41,140 nucleotides of DNA from Rhodoferax sp. (lineage in GTDB: Bacteria; Pseudomonadota; Gammaproteobacteria; Burkholderiales; Burkholderiaceae_C): contig JARXAU010000056.1 in NCBI GenBank assembly GCA_029865675.1, positions 1-41,140 of the forward strand, in the 5' to 3' direction. Made by a program: the position numbers and the translations under genes. Every line of letters begins with the position of its first letter. Position 1 is the first letter of the stretch. The notes beneath the pieces are model-generated. The model was given only the letters and a program-made list of their open reading frames with translations, did not search any database and had not been told where the DNA came from. Shown piece after piece: positions 35,003 to 41,140 of this stretch.

Positions 35003-35514
35003 GGCTTAGCCCAAAGACGCTGGCCCGAGGTTTCCAGGTGCGTGAGGTAGACGCGCACTTCAAACTCCAGTTGGTGGTATTCGGGTTCCATGTGCGTGCA
35101 GAGCTTGTAAAAGGCCTTGTCGTGCGCCCGTTCGCGCAAGTGGGCCAGCTCATGCACCACGATCATGCGCAAAAACTCAGGCGGTGCGTCTTTGAACAGG
35201 CTGGCGATGCGGATCTCGTGCTTGGTTTTTAGGCGCGAACCCTGCACCCGCGCTATGGTGGTGTGCGTGCCCAGAGCGTTTTGCACCATATGCAATTTGC
35301 TGTCAAACGCCACCTTGCTCAAGGGCTCGGCGCCGCGCAAATAGCTGTTTTTGGCGTCTTGTACGTAGTCGTACAAGGCGCGGTCGGTGCGCAGGCCGTG
35401 GCCTTGCGGGTACTTGTGGGTCAGCCACTGCGCCACACGGCCCTGGTCTAGCAGCGCTTGTACCTGCGCGCGGGTGGCTTCCGGGTAGGCCTGCAGGTAG
35501 GGCAGGGGCGTCAC
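34999..35514 (-). CDS. YgjP-like zinc metallopeptidase-family protein
   Basis: This 171-residue protein has the zinc motif HELAH at residues 121-125 and a third likely ligand at His131 (HDKAFY), the pattern of the YgjP/DUF45 family, whose substrates are unknown. The start is GTG at 35514, overlapping the lysS TGA by four bases, which points to coupled translation behind lysS. At its other end it meets metC tail-to-tail with a four-base overlap. The N-terminal 60 residues do not show the motif and may bind substrate. Confidence 0.86.
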   Translation of the reverse strand: MTPLPYLQAYPEATRAQVQALLDQGRVAQWLTHKYPQGHGLRTDRALYDYVQDAKNSYLRGAEPLSKVAFDSKLHMVQNALGTHTTIARVQGSRLKTKHEIRIASLFKDAPPEFLRMIVVHELAHLRERAHDKAFYKLCTHMEPEYHQLEFEVRVYLTHLETSGQRLWAKP

Positions 35515-37058
35515 ACCTCGCGGCGCAGGGCGGGGAACAAGATAACGTCGCGGATGCTGGCGCTGTCGGTCAGCAGCATCATCAGCCGGTCAATGCCGAT
35601 GCCGCAGCCGCCGGTGGGGGGCATGCCGTATTCCAAGGCGCGCACAAAGTCGTGGTCGTAGTACATGGCTTCATCGTCGCCGTTGTCTTTGGCCGCCACC
35701 TGGGCATGAAAGCGAGCCGCCTGGTCTTGCGCGTCGTTCAGCTCGCTAAAGCCGTTGCCGAATTCGCGGCCGGTGATGTAGAGCTCAAAGCGCTCGGTCA
35801 CGCCGGGCTTGGTGTCACTCTCGCGCGCCAGGGGCGAAATTTCTACCGGGTGCTCGCAGATGAATGTGGGCTGCCAGAGCTTGTCTTCCACGGTTTCTTC
35901 AAAGTACAGCACTTGCAGGCTGGCCAGGCTGCGGGTGGACAAATGGTGTTTGGCCTCGGTCATGCCGAGCTTGCGCACCGCGTTGCTCAGCCATTCGGCA
36001 TCGAGCACGCGCTCACCCGCGTCGGTGTATTTCTGGATTGCTTCGATGATGGTCAGGCGTTCAAAAGGCTGGGCCAGATCGACCGGCTTGCCGCCGTAAC
36101 TCATTTGCAGGCTGCCGGTGGCCTTGAGGGCGGCGTCGCGCACCAGGTTCTCGGTGAACGTCATCAGGTCCTGGTAGTTCCAATACGCTGCGTAGAACTC
36201 CATCATGGTGAACTCGGGGTTGTGGCGCACCGAGATGCCTTCGTTGCGGAAGTTGCGGTTGATTTCAAACACCCTATCGAACCCACCCACGATCAGGCGC
36301 TTTAAGTACAGCTCGGGCGCGATGCGCAAGAACATTTGCTGGTCCAGCGCGTTGTGGTGGGTGGTAAACGGTTTGGCGTTAGCGCCGCCGGGAATGGGGT
36401 GCAGCATGGGCGTCTCCACTTCCAAAAAGCCGTGGTGCACCATGAATTCGCGAATGCCGCTGACCGCCTTGCTACGCGCCACAAAGCGCTTGCGCGAGGC
36501 CTCGTCCGTCATCAGGTCGATGTAGCGCTGGCGGTATTTGACTTCTTGGTCGGCGATGCCGTGGAACTTGTCTGGCATGGGCCGCAGGCTCTTGGTCAGC
36601 AGGCGCACGCGGGTGGCGTGGATGGACAGTTCGCCGGTTTTGGTTTTGAACATGCGGCCCTCAGCGGCAACGATGTCACCCAAGTCCCAGTGTTTGAAAT
36701 CTTCGTACAGCGCGTCCCCCACTTCTTCGCCTTTGACGTAGACCTGAATACGCCCCTCGCTGGGGCCAAAAGACGCGTCTTGCAGCGTGCAAAAGCTGGC
36801 CTTGCCCATCACGCGCTTGAGCATCATGCGCCCGGCCACTTGGGTGGTGGCGCCCAGTTCAGCCAGAGCAGCCGCGTCGAGCGCGTCATAGCTGGCAAAC
36901 AATTCTGCCGCCTTGTGGCTGGGTTGGAAGTCGTTGGGAAACGCCACACCCAGGCCAGCAGCCTGGCGCTCGCGCAAGACCTTGAGTTTCTCGCGGCGTT
37001 CGTGAATCAGTTGGTTCTCGTCGTGCGGGGTGGGTGAGTTGGAGTGGGCGTCGGACAT
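35511..37058 (-). CDS. lysS: Lysine-tRNA ligase, class II
   Basis: LysS charges tRNA-Lys. The 515-residue protein has an N-terminal OB-fold anticodon domain (VAGRMMLKRVMGKASF) and the class II core with motif 2 (FRNEGISVRHNPEFTMMEFY) and motif 3 (GCGIGIDRLMMLL). The ATG at 37058 is preferred over a TTG nine bases upstream; neither has a clear ribosome site. The gap to the divergent yggT gene is 168 bases and should hold both promoters. Confidence 0.97.
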   Translation of the reverse strand: MSDAHSNSPTPHDENQLIHERREKLKVLRERQAAGLGVAFPNDFQPSHKAAELFASYDALDAAALAELGATTQVAGRMMLKRVMGKASFCTLQDASFGPSEGRIQVYVKGEEVGDALYEDFKHWDLGDIVAAEGRMFKTKTGELSIHATRVRLLTKSLRPMPDKFHGIADQEVKYRQRYIDLMTDEASRKRFVARSKAVSGIREFMVHHGFLEVETPMLHPIPGGANAKPFTTHHNALDQQMFLRIAPELYLKRLIVGGFDRVFEINRNFRNEGISVRHNPEFTMMEFYAAYWNYQDLMTFTENLVRDAALKATGSLQMSYGGKPVDLAQPFERLTIIEAIQKYTDAGERVLDAEWLSNAVRKLGMTEAKHHLSTRSLASLQVLYFEETVEDKLWQPTFICEHPVEISPLARESDTKPGVTERFELYITGREFGNGFSELNDAQDQAARFHAQVAAKDNGDDEAMYYDHDFVRALEYGMPPTGGCGIGIDRLMMLLTDSASIRDVILFPALRREV

Positions 37059-37226
37059 GGGTGGCAATACAAGTCAAGGATCGCCGTGCGTGCACGCAAG
37101 TGCGCGTGCAGCCAAGGGGCGAAACCGGTCATTCTAAGAGGGTGGCTAAAGCTATGATTCGCGCTCTACAGGCCCGCCTGCTGTGTGCCCGGCGCATCTC
37201 ACTTTCCGCAACGCACCCTCCCGCCC

Positions 37227-37796
37227 ATGCTTTACCAGATCATTTCACTCGTGCTCGACGTTGCCGTAGGCTTGGTCTGTGGCACCTGCCTGCTGCGGCT
37301 TTACATGCAGCAGCAGCGCATTCCGATGTCGGCGCGGGCAGGCAACCCGCTGGGGCCGTTTATTTTTGCGCTCACCGACTGGCTGGTTCTGCCCCTGCGG
37401 CGGGTGCTTCCCAAGCTGTGGGCCTTCGACTTGGCAAGCTTGATGGCGGCTTTGCTTTTGCAGTTGGCGCAGCACCTGCTGTTGTGGCTTTTGCAAGGCG
37501 CGGCGCAGAGCCTGGGCGTGGTGGCGGTACTCGCTTTATTCGGCCTGCTGCAGGTGGCCGTGTCGGGGCTGACCGGGCTGTTGATGATTTATGCCTTGTT
37601 GTCCTGGGTGCAAGCGCATTCACCGGTGACGGACTTGCTTGACCGGCTGGTGGCGCCCTTGCTCACTCCCATACGGCGCCACCTGCCACTGATGGGCGGG
37701 GTGGATTTATCACCGCTGGCGCTTTTGGTGCTGCTTCAGGTGGTGGCGCTGCTTACCGGCAATCTGCAAAGCATGGCCTTGGCGGCCGTGGCCTAA
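37227..37796 (+). CDS. YggT-family membrane protein
   Basis: This 189-residue protein has two similar hydrophobic halves with short loops containing PLRRVLP and PIRRHLP, the mark of the YggT family, linked in some bacteria to cell division or osmotic tolerance. ATG 37227 is chosen over a longer GTG frame because the protein then starts at MLYQIISLVLD. A TATGAT hexamer at 37153-37158 is a possible -10 element. The stop is three bases from the facing accD stop. Confidence 0.9.
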   Translation: MLYQIISLVLDVAVGLVCGTCLLRLYMQQQRIPMSARAGNPLGPFIFALTDWLVLPLRRVLPKLWAFDLASLMAALLLQLAQHLLLWLLQGAAQSLGVVAVLALFGLLQVAVSGLTGLLMIYALLSWVQAHSPVTDLLDRLVAPLLTPIRRHLPLMGGVDLSPLALLVLLQVVALLTGNLQSMALAAVA

Positions 37797-37799
37797 AGT

Positions 37800-38672
37800 T
37801 CAGAGCACCGCGTCGCTGGGTTGGCGCTGCAACATGGCCAGTGTCTCCGCCACGGTTTTGCGCAGTTCGCGGCGGTCACAAATGAAATCGATCGCGCCCT
37901 TGGTTTGCAAGAACTCGGCGCGCTGAAAGCCCTCCGGCAAGGTCACCCGCACCGTGGACTCGATGACGCGCGGGCCGGCAAAGCCAATCAAGGCCTTGGG
38001 CTCTGCAATCACCACATCGCCCAAAAAGGCAAAACCCGCGCTCACGCCGCCCATAGTGGGGTCGGTCAGCACGCTGATGTAGGGCAGGCCTTTTTTCGCC
38101 AGCCGGGTCAGCGCAGCGTTGGTTTTGGCCATTTGCATGAGGCTGAGCAAGCCCTCTTGCATGCGCGCGCCGCCGGTGGCGGTAAAGCACAAAAAGGGCA
38201 CTTTTTGTTCGATGGCTGCCTCTACACCGCGCACGAAACGCTCACCGACGACCGAGCCCATGCTGCCGCCCATGAACTCAAACTCAAAGCAGGCGGTCAC
38301 CAGACCCACACCGTGGACCGATCCGCCCATGACGATCAGCGCGTCCGTCTCGCCCGTGTTTTCCAGGGCTTCTTTGAGCCGCTCGGTGTATTTGCGGCTG
38401 TCCTTGAATTTGAGTGCATCAACGGGCAGCACTTCTTGGCCGATCTCAAACCGGCCTTCGTTGTCCAAAAACACATTCAGGCGCGCGCGCGCACCGATGC
38501 GGTGGTGGTGGCTGCAGGTGGGGCAGACGTTCTGGTTTTGCTCCAGATCAGCCTTGTAGAGCACGGTTTCGCAACTAGGGCACTTGATCCACAAGCCCTC
38601 GGGCACCGAGCGGCGGTCGGCCGGGTCGGTTTGCTGGATTTTTGGGGGGAGCAGTTTTTCAAGCCAACTCAT
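37800..38672 (-). CDS. accD: Acetyl-CoA carboxylase carboxyltransferase subunit beta
   Basis: AccD, with AccA, moves the carboxyl group from biotin to acetyl-CoA for fatty acid synthesis. The 290-residue protein has the zinc ribbon Cys at 31, 34, 50 and 53 and the carboxyltransferase core (FTATGGARMQEGLLSLMQMAK, then PTMGGVSAGFAFLGD). ATG 38672 has AAGAGG before it; the long upstream frame to 39119 is trpA antisense-frame sequence. It follows trpA by 53 bases, a usual betaproteobacterial arrangement. Confidence 0.98.
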   Translation of the reverse strand: MSWLEKLLPPKIQQTDPADRRSVPEGLWIKCPSCETVLYKADLEQNQNVCPTCSHHHRIGARARLNVFLDNEGRFEIGQEVLPVDALKFKDSRKYTERLKEALENTGETDALIVMGGSVHGVGLVTACFEFEFMGGSMGSVVGERFVRGVEAAIEQKVPFLCFTATGGARMQEGLLSLMQMAKTNAALTRLAKKGLPYISVLTDPTMGGVSAGFAFLGDVVIAEPKALIGFAGPRVIESTVRVTLPEGFQRAEFLQTKGAIDFICDRRELRKTVAETLAMLQRQPSDAVL

Positions 38673-38725
38673 AGCGTGCCTCTTTGGAATTGAAATGCTG
38701 GTTGCGAAGCCTAGTCTGCCAATAC

Positions 38726-39547
38726 TCAGGCGTCCATGGCGGTGCGCACGCCGAGCAAAAACTGTTCTGCGGTGGCGGCCACCCGCGCGCGGGATTCGTT
38801 TTCGATCAACTGGATGATTTTGCTGCCAATGACGACCGCATCGGCCACCTGGGAAATGGTTTTGGCCGTGGCGCCGTCGCGGATGCCGAAGCCCACACCC
38901 ACGGGCGTTTGGATGTGCTGGCGGATGCGCGGCAGCATGGCTGCTACTGCGTCGGTGTCCAAGGTACCCGCGCCGGTAACGCCCTTGAGCGACACGTAGT
39001 ACACATAGCCCGAGGCCACGCGCGCCACCTGCGCCATGCGCTCGTCGGTGCTGGTAGGCGCCAACAGAAAGATCAGGTCCATCTGGTGCGCGCGCAAGTC
39101 GGCCGCAAAGGCCTCGCATTCTTCGGGCGGGTAGTCCACGATCAGCACGCCGTCCACCCCCGCTTGTGCCGCGTCTTGCACAAAGGGGCTGGAGACGCCG
39201 GCCTGTGCGTGCTTTTGGTCGTAACGTTCTACCGGATTGGCGTAGCCCATCAGCACCACGGGCGTTGTGCTGTTGCTTTGGCGAAACGCGCGCACCATGT
39301 CCAGCACCTGCACCAAGCCAATGCCGAACGACAGCGCCAGATCACCGGCTTTCTGGATCACCGGGCCGTCGGCGCTGGGGTCGGAGAAGGGCACGCCAAG
39401 CTCAATCACGTCGGCGCCGCCCGCCACCATGGCGTGCATCAGCTCGGGCGTTACGTCGGCGTACGGATAGCCGGCCGTGACGAATGGGATTAGCGCCTTT
39501 CGGCCTTGCGCCTTCAGCGCCGCAAAGGTTGCGTCAATGCGGCTCAT
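38726..39547 (-). CDS. trpA: Tryptophan synthase alpha subunit
   Basis: TrpA cleaves indole-3-glycerol phosphate to release indole, which passes through a tunnel to TrpB. The 273-residue TIM barrel has IPFVTAGYP near the start, the catalytic Glu in VIELGVPFSDPSADGP, and the phosphate-site region GVGFGIRDG. Its ATG overlaps the trpB stop as ATGA, so translation is coupled. Confidence 0.98.
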   Translation of the reverse strand: MSRIDATFAALKAQGRKALIPFVTAGYPYADVTPELMHAMVAGGADVIELGVPFSDPSADGPVIQKAGDLALSFGIGLVQVLDMVRAFRQSNSTTPVVLMGYANPVERYDQKHAQAGVSSPFVQDAAQAGVDGVLIVDYPPEECEAFAADLRAHQMDLIFLLAPTSTDERMAQVARVASGYVYYVSLKGVTGAGTLDTDAVAAMLPRIRQHIQTPVGVGFGIRDGATAKTISQVADAVVIGSKIIQLIENESRARVAATAEQFLLGVRTAMDA

Positions 39548-40899
39548 AGACGCGCCCCCACGCTTGCCACCGCTTCTGCGTGTGCGAGTGCTTCGCTAGT
39601 TTGGGCAAGTGCCTTGGCTTTGACCAAGGTGATGGGTTGCTCACCGCCTTTGACGCCCTGGCCTTGGCAGCTGGGGCGGCAGTAGAAGTCGCCGTTGCTC
39701 AGGTCTGCGACCGTGCCAATGTCCTTGTCGCCACGGCCCGAGAGGTTGACCAAAATCGACTGGTCGGGGCGCATAGTCTTGGCCAGTTGCATGGCGTAGG
39801 CGATGGCGTGGCTGGATTCCAGGGCAGGGATGATGCCTTCGGTGCGGCACAGGTAATGAAAGGCTGCCAATGCGTCTTTGTCGGTGACGCCGACGTACTG
39901 CGCGCGGCCTATATCGCTCAAAAAAGCGTGCTCTGGGCCCACGCCCGGGTAGTCCAGGCCGGCGCTGATGCTGTGCGTCTCCGTCACCTGACCGTTGTCG
40001 TCTTGCAGCACATAGGTGCGGTTGCCGTGCAACACGCCGGCGCTGCCGCGCTGGATGGAGGCCGAATGCTTTCCGCTGTCCAGGCCTTCCCCGGCGGCTT
40101 CCACGCCAATGAGCTGGGTGTTCTCGAAGGGGATGTAGGGGTAAAAAATACCCATGGCGTTGCTGCCGCCGCCCACGCAGGCAATCACCGCGTCAGGCTG
40201 GGTGCTGGCCGCGTGCTGGCGGGCCAGCATGTCGGGCATTTGCGCAATGCATTCGGTGCCAATGATGCTTTGGAAGTCGCGCACCATCATGGGGTAAGGG
40301 TGCGGGCCGGCCACGGTGCCGATGATGTAGAAGGTGTTGTCCACATTGGCCACCCAGTCGCGCATGGCTTCGTTCAGGGCATCCTTCAGGGTGCGGCTGC
40401 CGCTGGTGACAGGCACCACGGTGGCGCCCAAGAGCTTCATGCGGTAGACATTGGGGCTTTGGCGTTTCACGTCTTCGCTGCCCATGTAGACCACGCATTC
40501 CAGGCCGTAGCGGGCGCAAATGGTGGCGGTGGCCACGCCGTGCTGGCCCGCGCCGGTTTCGGCAATCACGCGGGGCTTGCCCATGCGCTTGGCCAGCATG
40601 GCCTGGCCGATGGTGTTGTTGATCTTGTGCGCGCCGGTGTGGTTCAGGTCTTCGCGCTTGAGGTAAATCTGCGCGCCTCCCATCTCACGGCTCATGCGGT
40701 CGGCGTGGTAAATCGGCGAGGGGCGGCCTACAAAATGCGCCAGCTCGGACTTGAATTCGGCCACAAAACCCGGGTCGTTTTGACACTGGGCGTAGGCGTC
40801 TTTGAGTTCGTTGATGGCGTGCGTGAGCGTCTCAGAGACGAAGCTTCCGCCGTATTTGCCAAAGTGGCCTTTGAGGTCCGGTTGTTGATAGGAGTACAT
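39544..40899 (-). CDS. trpB: Tryptophan synthase beta subunit with a C-terminal extension
   Basis: TrpB condenses indole with serine using PLP. The Schiff-base Lys is K92 in GAHKINNT, and the phosphate loop is GGGSNAMG. At 451 residues it is about 50 longer than Escherichia coli TrpB: the fold should end near GDKDIGTVADL, and an extra tail follows with a CRPSC pair, a Gly/Lys-rich turn and an Ala-rich helix. The ATG is five bases after the trpF stop with no clear ribosome site, so coupling to trpF is likely. Confidence 0.97.
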   Translation of the reverse strand: MYSYQQPDLKGHFGKYGGSFVSETLTHAINELKDAYAQCQNDPGFVAEFKSELAHFVGRPSPIYHADRMSREMGGAQIYLKREDLNHTGAHKINNTIGQAMLAKRMGKPRVIAETGAGQHGVATATICARYGLECVVYMGSEDVKRQSPNVYRMKLLGATVVPVTSGSRTLKDALNEAMRDWVANVDNTFYIIGTVAGPHPYPMMVRDFQSIIGTECIAQMPDMLARQHAASTQPDAVIACVGGGSNAMGIFYPYIPFENTQLIGVEAAGEGLDSGKHSASIQRGSAGVLHGNRTYVLQDDNGQVTETHSISAGLDYPGVGPEHAFLSDIGRAQYVGVTDKDALAAFHYLCRTEGIIPALESSHAIAYAMQLAKTMRPDQSILVNLSGRGDKDIGTVADLSNGDFYCRPSCQGQGVKGGEQPITLVKAKALAQTSEALAHAEAVASVGARL

Positions 40900-40904
40900 G
40901 GTGT

Positions 40905-41140
40905 TTAAGGCATTCTTGCGAGGCGTTCGTCCGCTGCGCGAACCGCAGCGACAAACTGGTTGATCTTCTCTGGGTCCTTGATGCCCTTAAGGGTTCCACC
41001 CCCCGGTGCATCGGCTTCTATGCCCGAGCTGATATCGACGGTCAGTGATTTACAGCGCGGGCGCAGTTGGGCGATGCCATCGCCCACGTTTGCAGAGTCG
41101 AGTCCACCACTCAAGACGAGGTGAGCGCTGACGTTTGGAG
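40905..41140 (-). CDS. trpF: Phosphoribosylanthranilate isomerase, 5' end outside the window
   Basis: Only the last 78 or so residues are present. They contain LSGGLDSANVGDGI, VDISSGIEADAPG and GIKDPEKINQFVAAVR, the C-terminal phosphate-binding part of the TrpF TIM barrel. The frame remains open to the right window edge, so the true start is beyond it. TrpF converts phosphoribosylanthranilate to CdRP in tryptophan synthesis, matching trpB and trpA downstream. Confidence 0.95.
   Translation of the reverse strand, partial: PNVSAHLVLSGGLDSANVGDGIAQLRPRCKSLTVDISSGIEADAPGGGTLKGIKDPEKINQFVAAVRAADERLARMP

Noticed and set aside
37153..37158. TATGAT as a full sigma-70 promoter for yggT
   Set aside because: The hexamer is good but nothing like TTGACA lies 16-18 bases upstream, so only a possible -10 is noted.
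38673..39119. N-terminal extension of AccD running into trpA
   Set aside because: The added residues are out-of-frame trpA sequence, and the ATG at 38672 has a ribosome site and the normal AccD start.

Overview
The window looks like chromosomal DNA of a betaproteobacterium, most likely a member of the Comamonadaceae close to Rhodoferax or Polaromonas. This rests on two gene orders typical of that group (ndk-rlmN-pilF-rodZ-ispG-hisS-yfgM-bamB-der-hfq-hflX-hflK-hflC-hisZ-purA, and trpF-trpB-trpA-accD), on the high GC content, and on protein sequence recognised from memory. No database search was run.

Positions 1-8548 hold a sugar utilisation locus. Reading leftwards from about 6877 are a sugar-binding protein, two MalF/MalG-type permeases, a cytoplasmic GH1 beta-glycosidase, a MalK/UgpC-type ATPase and a LamB-type outer-membrane porin that runs off the left edge. 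A LacI-family regulator is transcribed in the opposite direction. The 606-base gap between the two units contains a perfect 14-bp palindrome near the transporter start, a 12/14 copy of it just before the regulator, and about 300 bases that are only about 25% GC. The simplest reading is uptake of an intact beta-glucoside or beta-linked disaccharide, hydrolysis inside the cell, and repression by the LacI protein at both promoters.

Positions 8549-13447 carry a small unknown gene, an unknown membrane protein, a zapE homologue broken by one in-frame TAG inside its P-loop region, an unknown exported coiled-coil protein and a DinG/YoaA-type iron-sulfur helicase. The last three are joined by 4-base overlaps.

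Positions 13471-33226 are core genes: bamD facing rluD, scpB-rluB, then a long rightward run. That run serves nucleotide balance (ndk, purA), rRNA modification (rlmN), pilus and cell shape (pilF, rodZ), isoprenoids (ispG), histidine charging and synthesis (hisS, hisZ), envelope assembly (yfgM-like, bamB), ribosome GTPases (der, hflX), RNA chaperoning (hfq) and FtsH control (hflK, hflC). Many neighbours overlap or lie a few bases apart.

Positions 33253-41140 hold a purine-type phosphoribosyltransferase, a MetC-like PLP enzyme, a leftward lysS-ygjP pair, a YggT protein, and the leftward trpF (partial)-trpB-trpA-accD cluster. No RNA genes, insertion sequences, prophage genes, CRISPR arrays or toxin-antitoxin pairs were recognised. 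I found no clear new multi-gene system. The best leads are the zapE nonsense codon, the AT-rich operator-bearing spacer, and the unknown genes around zapE.
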